Source: Filimonas sp. (GTDB lineage: Bacteria; Bacteroidota; Bacteroidia; Chitinophagales; Chitinophagaceae). From it: a DNA stretch of 64,000 nt. Shown piece by piece: positions 27,010 to 35,768 of this stretch (the first letter of the stretch is position 1; each line of letters opens with the position of its first letter). The position numbers and the translations under genes are program-made. The notes below the pieces were generated by a model. That model did no database searches. It had not been told where the DNA came from and saw only the letters and a list, made by a program, of their open reading frames with translations. The stretch is from NCBI GenBank assembly GCA_017306865.1, contig JAFKHH010000028.1:1-64000 (forward strand), given 5' to 3'.

Positions 27010-28011
27010 TTACCATTCCGATCTTGCGCTGGCACTCACATCCAGCCCTGCAAACTCGCCGGCTAAATATTTATAGTAAGCTGTAATAGCGATCATTGCC
27101 GCATTATCTGTGCAATATTCAAATTTTGGAATATATGTTTGCCAGCCTTTTCTCTTACCCGTTTCCTCCAGCGTATTACGCAAACCACTGTTTGCGCTTA
27201 CGCCCCCGGCTATACATACACGTGTAACGCCCGTCTCCTTCACTGCTTTTGTCAGCTTCTTTATCAGGATAGAAACAATTGTATGTTGTACAGATGCACA
27301 CAGGTCCTTTACATTGTTTGCTATAAAGTCAGGATCTTTTTTTGTTTCCGCCTGTAAAAAATATAGCACAGACGTTTTTAAGCCACTGAAACTAAAGTTC
27401 AATCCTGGAATCTGTGGCTCTGCAAATTTGAATGCCAGCGGGTTACCCTCCTTCGCATATTTATCAATCAAAGGCCCACCCGGGTAAGGTAGCCCCAACA
27501 GTTTGGCTGATTTATCAAAAGCCTCTCCCGCAGCATCATCAATACTTTCACCGATTACCTCCAGCTCCAGCGGAGATTTTGCCAATACGATCTGCGTATG
27601 TCCGCCACTTACGGTAAGGCATAAGAAAGGAAAAGCAGGGGCTGGCTGCTGTATCAGGTTGGCCAATACATGCGCCTGCATGTGATGCACGGCAATCAAA
27701 GGCTTGTCTAACGCTAACGCCAGCGATTTTGCAAACTGGCTGCCCACCAGCAAGCTGCCGATCAGGCCGGGCGCCTGTGTAAACGCAACCGCATCAATTT
27801 CGGAAAGTGAAATGCCTGCCTGTTTTATGGCTACATCTACAACCGGTACAATGTTTTGCATGTGCGCACGGCTGGCCAGCTCAGGCACTACGCCACCATA
27901 CTTCTCATGCACAGACTGGTTAGCGATGTAGTTAGACAAAATAGCGCCATCGCGACATACCGACGCGCTTGTTTCATCACAGGAAGATTCTATTGCCAGG
28001 ATAGTTGCCAA
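27010..28011 (-). CDS. tsaD: tRNA N6-threonylcarbamoyladenosine transferase subunit TsaD
   Basis: 333 residues. The start LAIESSCDETSASVC and the metal-binding HHMQAH at 109-114 (His110 and His114) are diagnostic, with FSGLKTSVLYFL and the C-terminal NAAMIAITAYYKY. With TsaB and TsaE it attaches the threonylcarbamoyl group to A37 of tRNAs that read ANN codons. Essential cytoplasmic enzyme of normal length. Stands alone between repeat-rich spacers. Confidence 0.97.
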   Translation of the reverse strand: MATILAIESSCDETSASVCRDGAILSNYIANQSVHEKYGGVVPELASRAHMQNIVPVVDVAIKQAGISLSEIDAVAFTQAPGLIGSLLVGSQFAKSLALALDKPLIAVHHMQAHVLANLIQQPAPAFPFLCLTVSGGHTQIVLAKSPLELEVIGESIDDAAGEAFDKSAKLLGLPYPGGPLIDKYAKEGNPLAFKFAEPQIPGLNFSFSGLKTSVLYFLQAETKKDPDFIANNVKDLCASVQHTIVSILIKKLTKAVKETGVTRVCIAGGVSANSGLRNTLEETGKRKGWQTYIPKFEYCTDNAAMIAITAYYKYLAGEFAGLDVSASARSEW

Positions 28012-28464
28012 AAGAAATTGCTTTATTGTTTGATCGTTAAATTATATAACCGAAGCACGAAGGTAATAAATTGCTGAATTGTCAACTGTTTGAGATCCAC
28101 CGCGGAGCCGCAGAGGGTGGGGAGGATAAACGTGAATCGTGAGACGGTAATCGGAGTATAAAACTTGTGAGTGGAGCGTAGTCAGTTGTGAGTAAAGTCA
28201 TAGGGTCAAAAAGTCATCTTTGCGTTCTTTGTGTATTCTTTGCGCCCTTTGCGATACCTGGCGCCTTTGCGTGAAATAAGGTATTTGCCACTGAGGCACA
28301 GAAACACGGAAAAAGCTGAGTAGAAAGTCAGCAGTACAAGTTCCGGTTATACTTTGCACCGGAATACCGATGAGGGATCAAATCGGGAAGTGACACAAGG
28401 AAGATGATAGTAGTACTATTGCTGGTGCAAAAGACAACAATTCAACAATAAAACCATGTAGCAA
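28012..28464. other. Intergenic repeat region
   Basis: About 450 bases without a gene. It holds a CCGCAGAG-type stretch (28097-28125), a TCACGATT-type repeat in reverse (28131-28153), and a CTTTGCGATACCTGGCGCC repeat (28247-28275) followed by GAGGCACAGAAACACGG. All belong to families found elsewhere in the window. Confidence 0.7.
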
Positions 28465-29718
28465 TTATTTACTTCTTATCGCCTCTACCGGGTTCATTTT
28501 GGCCGCCATGAACGCAGGAATGATGCCCGCCAGCATGCCCAAGCCGATACACAGGCTTAATGCAAGCACAATAATATAAGGCGCGATGACTATTGTGAAC
28601 GGCAATACGCCATTTAGGACCAATGTAAGCAGCCATACCATTGCCAGCCCAAACAGGCCTCCGATGATACAGAGGAAAGCGCTCTCCAGCAAAAACTCAA
28701 ACAGGATAGAAGCCCGTTTTGCACCAATCGCTTTTTTCAGCCCGATCTGGCTGGTACGTTCCCGTACTGTAACAAACATAATGTTCGCAACGCCAAACAA
28801 ACCTACCACCAGGGATAATGCAGCAATAACCCAACCGCCAATGTTCACACTGCCAAAGAAGCCGCTCACCTGTTCGCTAAACATGTTTACATCGTTCAGT
28901 GCAAAGTTGTCTTCCGTTTTAGGGCTCAGCTTTCTTACCTGGCGCATAGCGCCGCGCAGCTCATCTACCAGCGCACCACTTGGAACCTGGTCCGCAGCCT
29001 TCACCATAATGAACGGATCGCCATTTTGTGCATTGTAGATACTGGCGTAAAAACGGTAGGAAACAAGAAGCGCATGATCATAATCGTACGCATTGCCGAT
29101 CATGGACTGGCCTTGCTTGGCTGTTACGCCGATGATGGTAACCGTATGTTTGTTAAAAGACATTGTTTGCCCCACAGCCTTTGACGCATTGCCAAAAAGC
29201 TGCTCCGCATTTTCATATCCAAGTACACCCACCGCATTACCACGCTGAAACTCAAAATCGTTCAGGTAACGCCCATAGGCAATATCTACAGTCTGTATCT
29301 TATTGAAATCTTCTGTTACACCATAAATGCTGGCGTTTTGCAATTGATTGTCCTCATACTGCATGGTAGCAGTTGATGAGTTGAAATAGCACACATATTC
29401 AGCCAGTGAACTTTTTTCCTTGATCATTTTCACCTCATCATACTTTGGAACCGGCCTGTTCACATACTTCCACCATGGGTAGTCCGGGCCACCACCACTA
29501 TAATCCCACTTATCTATATAAATAGTGTTAGAGCCAAGCGTGCTAATGTCTGTCTGGATCTTGTTTTGCAAGCCCCCGATAGTAGCCAGTACACCAATAA
29601 TGCAGAAAATACCGATCGTAATACCAAACAGCGACAAAAAAGTGCGCAGCTTGTTTACTTTTAATTCCTGCAAAGCCATGCGGAAACTGTTCCAGAGAAT
29701 AGCGAGACCTTTTAGCAT
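28465..29718 (-). CDS. ABC transporter permease, MacB/FtsX type
   Basis: 417 residues. N-terminal membrane segment in KLRTFLSLFGITIGIFCIIG, a periplasmic MacB-like core domain (about 45-270, with FNSSTATMQYEDNQLQ), and three C-terminal segments of the FtsX domain (WVIAALSLVVGLFGVANIMF, AFLCIIGGLFGLAMVWLLTL, IIVLALSLCIGLGMLAGIIP), then AAKMNPVEAIRSK, the usual end of the family. It should work with an ATPase and often a periplasmic adaptor, neither of which is adjacent. TAAATTTG at 29723-29730 on the minus strand may be its promoter. Confidence 0.92.
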   Translation of the reverse strand: MLKGLAILWNSFRMALQELKVNKLRTFLSLFGITIGIFCIIGVLATIGGLQNKIQTDISTLGSNTIYIDKWDYSGGGPDYPWWKYVNRPVPKYDEVKMIKEKSSLAEYVCYFNSSTATMQYEDNQLQNASIYGVTEDFNKIQTVDIAYGRYLNDFEFQRGNAVGVLGYENAEQLFGNASKAVGQTMSFNKHTVTIIGVTAKQGQSMIGNAYDYDHALLVSYRFYASIYNAQNGDPFIMVKAADQVPSGALVDELRGAMRQVRKLSPKTEDNFALNDVNMFSEQVSGFFGSVNIGGWVIAALSLVVGLFGVANIMFVTVRERTSQIGLKKAIGAKRASILFEFLLESAFLCIIGGLFGLAMVWLLTLVLNGVLPFTIVIAPYIIVLALSLCIGLGMLAGIIPAFMAAKMNPVEAIRSK

Positions 29719-29722
29719 AATC

Positions 29723-29730
29723 CAAATTTA
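29723..29730 (-). promoter_or_regulatory. TAnnTTTG element next to the permease start
   Basis: Reads TAAATTTG on the minus strand, ending four bases before the ATG at 29718; it implies a very short or absent leader. Confidence 0.35.
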
Positions 29731-29889
29731 ATAGATATTCTGAGGAAATGAAGAAAATGTGGTTGGATGGTTGAATGGTTATATGGTTAAATCGTTGCAC
29801 TGTTGCCATACCGGGAGTTTGCTATCGCGGAAAGCTTTCTATCGTTCCAGGAATATGACAATGTAACCATTAAACATTTCCCCAATCAC

Positions 29890-29897
29890 TACTTTTG
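29890..29897 (+). promoter_or_regulatory. TAnnTTTG promoter element of the SDR gene
   Basis: TACTTTTG, 14 bases before ATG 29912. The repeated TACTTTTG at 21756 and here suggests a common housekeeping promoter form. Confidence 0.5.
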
Positions 29898-29911
29898 TAA
29901 AAAAACAGATC

Positions 29912-30628
29912 ATGGAATCATTGAAGGGAAAAGTGGCATTGATCACCGGTGCCGGTAAGGGCATAGGTAAAAGCGCAGCTATAGCACTGGCTAATGAAGG
30001 TGTGCATTTGGGGCTGGTAGCAAGAACGGCGGCAGACCTGGAGGCATTACAGGCTTTGGTGAGCAACACAGGCGTGCAGGTGGCGATTGCAACAGCAGAT
30101 GTTGCAGACAGGGAAAGTGTGGAAAAAGCTGTAGCACAAATACAGCAGGAGCTGGGTAAGATCGACATCCTGATCAATAATGCAGGTGTGGGCAAGTTTG
30201 GCGGGTTTATGGACCTATCACCAGAAGACTGGGAAAATATAGTGAAGGTGAACCTGTTTGGAACATACTACGTTACAAGGGCTGTACTGCCGTCTATGAT
30301 AGAAAGAAAAACGGGCGATATTATTAATATTTCTTCCACAGCAGGATTACGCGGCGCAGCCGTAACGAGTGCTTACAGCGCTTCAAAGTTTGCGGTGATG
30401 GGTATGACGGAATCCCTGATGCATGAAGTGCGCAAGCACAACATTCGTGTAACGGCGCTTACACCAAGTACTGTAGCTACAGATATGGCAAAATCGTTGA
30501 ACCTGACTGATGGTAACCCGGATAAGGTAATGCAGCCGGAAGATATAGCGGAAATAATTGTATCTCAATTGAAGCTAAACCGCCGCATCTTTATTAAAGA
30601 AGCAGGAATGTGGTCTACAAATCCGTAA
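29912..30628 (+). CDS. Short-chain dehydrogenase, 3-ketoacyl-ACP reductase-like
   Basis: 238 residues. Rossmann motif TGAGKGIG at 12-19, NNAG at 89-92, and the catalytic set Ser142, Tyr155 and Lys159 (SAYSASKF). The pattern suggests NADP use and a 3-ketoacyl reductase-like reaction, but the SDR family is broad and the substrate is not certain. It is not in a fatty-acid cluster. A terminator follows. Confidence 0.88.
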   Translation: MESLKGKVALITGAGKGIGKSAAIALANEGVHLGLVARTAADLEALQALVSNTGVQVAIATADVADRESVEKAVAQIQQELGKIDILINNAGVGKFGGFMDLSPEDWENIVKVNLFGTYYVTRAVLPSMIERKTGDIINISSTAGLRGAAVTSAYSASKFAVMGMTESLMHEVRKHNIRVTALTPSTVATDMAKSLNLTDGNPDKVMQPEDIAEIIVSQLKLNRRIFIKEAGMWSTNP

Positions 30629-30656
30629 AGGATTTTTTGCAATAATGTATAAGCAG

Positions 30657-30688
30657 AACCTGCCGGTCTCCACAGAGCGCGGCAGGTT
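30657..30688 (+). terminator. Terminator after the SDR gene
   Basis: Stem AACCTGCCG (30657-30665) with CGGCAGGTT (30680-30688), 14-base loop, then TTTTATG. Confidence 0.75.
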
Positions 30689-30700
30689 TTTTATGATAAA

Positions 30701-31306
30701 CTAATGAATGATCCTGTTTGCTGTTAACCGGCAACTGGCAGGGTAGGAGTTGCCATTGTCCATCCAGAGTTGAAACTGCATGTTATTAAAAAGATCGGCA
30801 GGCGTAATATCGAAATCCCTGATCTCCATCTTCCGGTTAAATAGTTTGGGCAAAATGGTATTGATAAACCATGAATTATGCGTGATCAATAATGCTGCCT
30901 GCATGCCGGTATTGGCTAGCGGGGACAACATTAACTCATGCACAACCGGGTCAGCAGCGTAACTTGTTGCAATCTTTTTAAAATCAAATTTTGCACACGC
31001 CGTTTTATCTATTTCTGTTACAAAATCTGCAAGCGTAGGAATAAACCTGTTTTGATAATCCGGTAGTATATGGTCCTGTTCGCACAGATCTTTTACATTC
31101 ACTATTTTTCCTACACTATTAATGATTGTATGACCGAAAATGGGTATAATAACGCGTTTGATACCCCACATAGTATGCAATATGCGATGCCTGTTGTCAC
31201 TACAAAGTTCTTTCGTACAGTCCATAAACTCATGGACAGGAAGATAGTCTTCTATAGTACCACCTCTTTTTCTCACAGATATTTGTGCATGAATAACCGC
31301 ATTCAT
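30701..31306 (-). CDS. Unknown protein with DUF6915-like N-terminal half
   Basis: 201 residues. The first 100 residues (AQISVRKRGGTIEDYLPVHE, RHRILHTMWGIKRVIIPIFG, TIINSVGKIVNVKDLCEQDH) follow a pattern I associate with DUF6915: a sample-like helix pair, an RHR motif and a GEQH-type segment. The second half is not recognised. It is the last gene of a four-gene minus-strand set and starts two bases after the previous stop, so translation is probably coupled. Confidence 0.6.
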   Translation of the reverse strand: MNAVIHAQISVRKRGGTIEDYLPVHEFMDCTKELCSDNRHRILHTMWGIKRVIIPIFGHTIINSVGKIVNVKDLCEQDHILPDYQNRFIPTLADFVTEIDKTACAKFDFKKIATSYAADPVVHELMLSPLANTGMQAALLITHNSWFINTILPKLFNRKMEIRDFDITPADLFNNMQFQLWMDNGNSYPASCRLTANRIIH

Positions 31307-31308
31307 AA

Positions 31309-31740
31309 TTAAAACTCTCCTAGATCCTGTTCTTCTAACTTGTTGTAATCTTCGGGGTTGAGTATGGTCTCATCAGGATATTCTATAATGTCGTGAAAAG
31401 AAGTTTGCAGTATTGTGAGGAAATGTGCAGCCTGTGCTTCGCTGATCGTTGCCGGAAATTCAAAATATTCATCATCTTCTATAGCCATGCTAAACTCGCT
31501 TTTGTAATAAGCTTTTAGCTGGTTGACAATGCTGTGGTAGTTTTCGTTGTAAAAAAAGAAATCGATAACATTGGAGCCTGCCAGGTTTTGTATGGATAAA
31601 ATATCCTGTTTTGTTTTCTCCTGTTGCGCTTCATCCAGGCGGGTGAATATGCCTGTGATGCTACCTTTTACACTATCCGCAGCTTCAAATGCCTCGTCCG
31701 TGTAAAAGAATCCCTTTTTGTGAACGACAAACTTAGACAT
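31309..31740 (-). CDS. Acidic protein of unknown function
   Basis: 143 residues, strongly acidic C-terminus (EEQDLGEF). No signal peptide or membrane segment. No family recognised. Same-strand gene set with tight spacing to the gene at 30701; 74 bases from the membrane protein upstream. Confidence 0.55.
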   Translation of the reverse strand: MSKFVVHKKGFFYTDEAFEAADSVKGSITGIFTRLDEAQQEKTKQDILSIQNLAGSNVIDFFFYNENYHSIVNQLKAYYKSEFSMAIEDDEYFEFPATISEAQAAHFLTILQTSFHDIIEYPDETILNPEDYNKLEEQDLGEF

Positions 31741-31814
31741 AGATTAATATTAGGTTTGAGGAGTAACGCCGGAAAACATTCTTTTATTGCTGCCTCAACA
31801 CCCTCATAACGTAT

Positions 31815-32222
31815 TCAGCTTTGTATTTGTTGGGTTTTTTGCCTGAAGCGCACAAACTGTATAAACTGGATTGCCAAAAACGGGAGCACAAGTGCCATGT
31901 CTTCCCGCCAACTGTATTTAAAGTCTCCGATAGTAATGATCAGTGTGATAGCGACCAGCAAGGGTAACAGTAAAAACGACAGGAGGGAATAAAGGACGTT
32001 GACTTTAATGCTTTGGAAAAGATTGAAATACATAGTTGTGGATGCAACAGACATGCCCAATACTGTAAATATGCCTACTCCGTAAAAAATACCGGACATA
32101 TCGCAACGTTGCATACTTGCACTTACAGGCCGGTTGCTAAGTATCACAAAAATAGCGAGCAACGTTAGGGCAAGGCTAAGAACACATGTGGTGAAAAGTA
32201 TAACGGTTAGCTGTTTTTTCAT
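31815..32222 (-). CDS. Four-segment membrane protein of unknown function
   Basis: 135 residues with four hydrophobic stretches (VILFTTCVLSLALTLLAIFV, IFYGVGIFTVLGMSVASTTM, LYSLLSFLLLPLLVAITLII, MALVLPFLAIQFIQFV). Basic at both ends. No family recognised. Third from the end of the minus-strand set. Confidence 0.6.
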   Translation of the reverse strand: MKKQLTVILFTTCVLSLALTLLAIFVILSNRPVSASMQRCDMSGIFYGVGIFTVLGMSVASTTMYFNLFQSIKVNVLYSLLSFLLLPLLVAITLIITIGDFKYSWREDMALVLPFLAIQFIQFVRFRQKTQQIQS

Positions 32223-32266
32223 GGTGTATTTAATGAATGACTTGCTGCATTACTGCAATGCAATAA

Positions 32267-32755
32267 TTATTCCTCTTTCGTTCCTACCTTGTAGAGATTG
32301 ATAAACAATTGCAATGCTTTGTTTAAGGAAGCTACTTGCTCTAGGACAGGTTGTAAGCTATCGCGAATGTTGTCAAAGAAATAATCTATGTGAAATTTTA
32401 AAGTGCTGCCCAGTTGTACGCCTGCAGGTGTTTGAGGTGGTAACGCAAAAGGGCGTAGCTGAATTTTGTTCCCGCCTCTCGACTGATCTCTTACGAACCA
32501 TGCAAGAAACTCCAGTGAAAGCAGGCTTTCATTTGTACGGTCTATGGAAAATTCAAATTGGATCATCACTTCTCCCGGCAACCCGCCATTTGTCCTTCGC
32601 AATGTTGCGATAGGCAAGTGTGCATATTCCGGTGAAGTGAGGTCTTCCTGCGTTACATAGCCCAGGTTGCCCACACCGCTACTTACATTTTCTATGCCTT
32701 TCAGGCTTTCTAAAGTCTTATGTATTTCGTTGATCTCGGTTGGATATGCTGACAT
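32267..32755 (-). CDS. Unknown cytoplasmic protein
   Basis: 162 residues, begins MSAYPTEINEIHKTLESLKG, middle segment QFEFSIDRTNESLLSLEFLA followed by WFVRDQS, helical C-terminus. No family recognised. It is the first gene of the minus-strand set (32755 to 30701). The set contains one membrane protein and three soluble proteins. Confidence 0.55.
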   Translation of the reverse strand: MSAYPTEINEIHKTLESLKGIENVSSGVGNLGYVTQEDLTSPEYAHLPIATLRRTNGGLPGEVMIQFEFSIDRTNESLLSLEFLAWFVRDQSRGGNKIQLRPFALPPQTPAGVQLGSTLKFHIDYFFDNIRDSLQPVLEQVASLNKALQLFINLYKVGTKEE

Positions 32756-32971
32756 GTGTAATGGTCTATAAGGTTAGAATGTAGATAAAGTTTATAAAGC
32801 GAAGATCGTGAATTGCGAATGAAGCTTCTGTGTTCTTTACGCTATTTTTCACGCAAAGCCGCGCAAGTAATGCAAAGGTGGGCCACAAAGACGCAAAGAC
32901 ACAAAGCGAACGCCAATAAATTCTATGTGCCCTTTGTCTTCCTATGTCCCTATGTGGTAAAAACTACGTGT

Positions 32972-34753
32972 TTAATCCTCTCCGAGTAGCTTCTTCAATC
33001 GCAAAGAGATAGCCCCGCGAGTTCTGCCGAAGTGCTTTTGCATATCCTTTGGATCTTTCCCCTGCTGGTACATGTTCAGCAGTTCTTTATCCAGTGCTGC
33101 AGTCCAGGGTTTGTAAGCATCTGTATTCTTGCTGCGAACGATCGCAAAAGACGAAGCCTTTTCTTTGGTCGTTTCTTTTTTACCTGGAGCAGGACGTGTA
33201 TATGTTTTAGTTGTTTTTGCCGGTAGCTCCGGTGTAGCAGTAGATAGCAAATGTATTTTGGCTGTTGCCGGGAAGTTAGCCGGCATCAGTGTTTCAGGAA
33301 TGTGCAGGCTGTTTTTTGTACGTGTGATAGCAACATACAATAAGTTTATTTCCTCGTTTAGCCTTGACATGTCGTCTGTACCTGTACTCCTGTTTTCAGC
33401 AATAGCTCTTTTTAGTTTTGCCTCGGTAATAAAATCATTCACCAGTTCCACAGAATCATACTCCATACCTTTGCAGCGATGTACGGTTGAAAAGATCATT
33501 TCAGCTTTGTCCTTATCCGCGTCCGCTACATTTTTGTCTTTAATCGATTTGATGAGTGCCGGTATTTCAGAACCATATTCCTCTACAATTTTCAGCATCA
33601 TGCCGAGTTGCGCATCTTCCGTTTTTTCAATGTACTCTTCCAGGTCTTCGATCGTGCGCATTTCCTTGATCAGGTTATCACGGATAGCGCCACGCTTGCC
33701 GTTGTACAGGTTGAGTACATCATATAAAGAAGTGCCATCATCTGCATACGTGTATGAATTGATGTTGCCTTCGAAATAGATCTTCTTGATGTATTTTTTG
33801 TCCGTGATATACTCGATCGCTTTCAACAGTAAGCCAAGATTGGTACGGGCCAATATGGCTTTTGTTTTATTCACTTTGGTATTGCCGTTGCCTTTGATCT
33901 TTAACTCGGTATAATCATTCGTGTGTTCTTTTAGTAGCAGCGTTTCCATTGCCAGGTTGGCAATCTCCTGGCTAAAGCGAAAGCTGGTGGAAAGATGATA
34001 AGTTGTAAAATCTGCTTTCTTCAGCGAGTTCACTGCATAGCGCCAGCCATAGATCTGCTGGTGGGTATCGCCTACAATTACTTTGATTGCTTTTTGCTTT
34101 AGAAAAATATCCAGCATGGCTGGGGAAGCGTCCTGTCCTTCATCAAACAAAATATAATCGTAGCCTAACTGCGGATTAGCTACCTGGAATTTTTTCAGGT
34201 AAAAGTCGTGCGTGATCTCAATCTCGCCTTTATCCATTTTGCCGAGGAACAAACGTGCCTGCTTCACAATGTATGGATAAAAAGAGCTGACAAATTGTTT
34301 GGCCTGCTTGTCTGTAATGGTGGCGAGATAATCCAGGTCCTGCGCTTTTTGTTTGTCGCTGTTGCAGAAGTACGCAATGAATTTATTGATATGATTGGCT
34401 ACAATAAACTCCGTATGTTTTTCGCCATTGCCTTGTATTTGTAAGATCTCAGCAATCTCATTTGTTTTATAGCCTTGTGCCCTTACCTTATAGTTGTGTT
34501 TAAATACGATGTGCTTATACGCAAGCGAATGCGCTGTTTCCACTTTTACATTGCCAAGATCAGCCGCTTCGAATTTTTTTGCAGCATCCAGCTTCACTGC
34601 TTTGTTAAACGCGAGATATAATATTTTGCTATTCGCAGGTCTTGACTTCGCATATTCAATAACAGTTGTCGTCTTACCCGAACCTGCTACTGCATTTATT
34701 TTAATATTCCCGGAGGAACGGAGTATCGCAATTTGCTCTTCAGTTAATTTCAT
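32972..34753 (-). CDS. UvrD/PcrA-like superfamily 1 helicase with C-terminal HTH
   Basis: 593 residues. Walker A AVAGSGKTTTVIEYA at residues 21-35, Walker B ILFDEGQDASP near 196-206, motif III GDTHQQIYGWR, and motif VI LLYVAITRTKNSLH near 475. The layout, shorter than UvrD, resembles FBH1-type helicases. The last 50 residues (WTAALDKELLNMYQQGKD, GRTRGAISLRLKKL) look like a Myb/HTH DNA-binding module, an uncommon addition. Role in DNA repair or recombination is likely. Its promoter and first codons are duplicated 684 bases upstream. Confidence 0.88.
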   Translation of the reverse strand: MKLTEEQIAILRSSGNIKINAVAGSGKTTTVIEYAKSRPANSKILYLAFNKAVKLDAAKKFEAADLGNVKVETAHSLAYKHIVFKHNYKVRAQGYKTNEIAEILQIQGNGEKHTEFIVANHINKFIAYFCNSDKQKAQDLDYLATITDKQAKQFVSSFYPYIVKQARLFLGKMDKGEIEITHDFYLKKFQVANPQLGYDYILFDEGQDASPAMLDIFLKQKAIKVIVGDTHQQIYGWRYAVNSLKKADFTTYHLSTSFRFSQEIANLAMETLLLKEHTNDYTELKIKGNGNTKVNKTKAILARTNLGLLLKAIEYITDKKYIKKIYFEGNINSYTYADDGTSLYDVLNLYNGKRGAIRDNLIKEMRTIEDLEEYIEKTEDAQLGMMLKIVEEYGSEIPALIKSIKDKNVADADKDKAEMIFSTVHRCKGMEYDSVELVNDFITEAKLKRAIAENRSTGTDDMSRLNEEINLLYVAITRTKNSLHIPETLMPANFPATAKIHLLSTATPELPAKTTKTYTRPAPGKKETTKEKASSFAIVRSKNTDAYKPWTAALDKELLNMYQQGKDPKDMQKHFGRTRGAISLRLKKLLGED

Positions 34754-34808
34754 TCGTCACCAGGTTAAAAAAGAGCGGCAAGATAGAATGAATTTGAGAT
34801 TTGAGATG
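34692..34808. repeat. Duplicated segment, copy 1 (helicase 5' end)
   Basis: 117 bases covering the first codons of the helicase gene and 55 bases before its start. The same 117 bases recur at 35376-35492 with about ten differences, most of them in the coding part. Confidence 0.9.
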
Positions 34809-34941
34809 GGAAATTTGAGATATTTACCGCAGAGTCGCAGAGGGCAGAGAGTTACGCAGGGAAATTCTTTGCGCGAAAGCTCTTTTTTGCGACAGAGGCA
34901 CAGAAACACGGAAGCGCCTATAGTAGATAGAAAGGCTAAAA

Positions 34942-35003
34942 AGAAATTCCATATCTCACTCAAGAGATAAATAAAATTATGACTTTACAGATATGGAATT
35001 TCT
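34942..35003 (+). repeat. Dispersed 60-bp palindromic repeat, copy B
   Basis: Perfect 15-bp arms AGAAATTCCATATCT (34942-34956) and complement (34989-35003); left arm continues CACTCAA, right arm is preceded by CTTTAC, as in copy A. The rest of the gap 34809-35074 contains CCGCAGAG-type and GAGGCACAGAAACACGG-type repeats and no gene. Confidence 0.85.
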
Positions 35004-35074
35004 GACGGTTGTTATTTCAATGACATTGAATAGAAGGCTCAATATTGAAAATTTATTGCTCAAAAGGCATAATA

Positions 35075-35437
35075 TTAAACTGAATGGTAGCTGCTTTTTA
35101 TTCTATATTTCTTCGTAATAATATCAAGTGTGTCGTTTGATGGAATTTCCTCTATAAATTCAATAAGTCCGAGGCTGATCAACGTGTTTAAATCATCTTC
35201 AGAAATGTCGTTAACACTAAAGCTTAATGATCTGTCATCCAAATAAATAAACCAGGGCATCCACAAAATACCCCAATATTCAATTTTAAAAATAAATTCA
35301 AAATTCTTGTTCAATTCACATTCTGCTAATAATTCATTCCAGAAAAGTTCTAGCCGTTTATCCATTAGTTTTATCGCATTTGTTTTAACATTCCCGGAAA
35401 AAAGTGATATCGCAATTTGCTCTTCGGTTAATTTCAT
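35075..35437 (-). CDS. Chimeric ORF: helicase start joined to unrelated sequence
   Basis: 120 residues. The first 21 residues (MKLTEEQIAISLFSGNVKTN) copy the helicase N-terminus (MKLTEEQIAILRSSGNIKIN), because the segment at 35376-35492 duplicates the helicase start region. The following 100 residues are unrelated to the helicase (LFWNELLAECELNKNFEFIF, WGILWMPWFIYLDDRSLSF) and have a coding look. The real gene may have lost its own start and taken this one, or begin at an internal codon. The family is unknown. Confidence 0.5.
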   Translation of the reverse strand: MKLTEEQIAISLFSGNVKTNAIKLMDKRLELFWNELLAECELNKNFEFIFKIEYWGILWMPWFIYLDDRSLSFSVNDISEDDLNTLISLGLIEFIEEIPSNDTLDIITKKYRIKSSYHSV

Positions 35438-35492
35438 TCGTCACCAGGTTAAAAAAGAGCGGCAAGATAGAATGAATTTGAGATTTGAGATG
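35376..35492. repeat. Duplicated segment, copy 2
   Basis: Copy of 34692-34808, same orientation. The non-coding half is nearly identical (CATTCGTCACCAGG, AAAAAAGAGCGG, CAAGATAGAATGAATTTGAG), while the coding half has drifted. A further repeat-rich gap without a gene follows to 35768, including CTTTGCGATACCTGGCGCC at 35686-35714 and a TCACGATT-type repeat at 35740-35767. Confidence 0.9.
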
Positions 35493-35768
35493 ATCTCGCA
35501 GAAAACGCAGAAATCGCGGAATTTTATTCTCTAAGATTGCTGCGGATTTCACAAGATGTATTATTTTATAAACCTTATATACTTATCTGCTTTATATACT
35601 CCCTTGTGGCCAGAGGAAAAATTCACCGCAGAGACAGGGAGAGCGGGGAGTTACGCAGAGAAATTCTTTGTGATCTCTGCGTTTCCTTTGCGATACCTGG
35701 CGCCTTTGCTTGAAAATACTTTCTTGTCACAGAGATTTTTCACGATTGCCGCTTCACGATTCACGATA

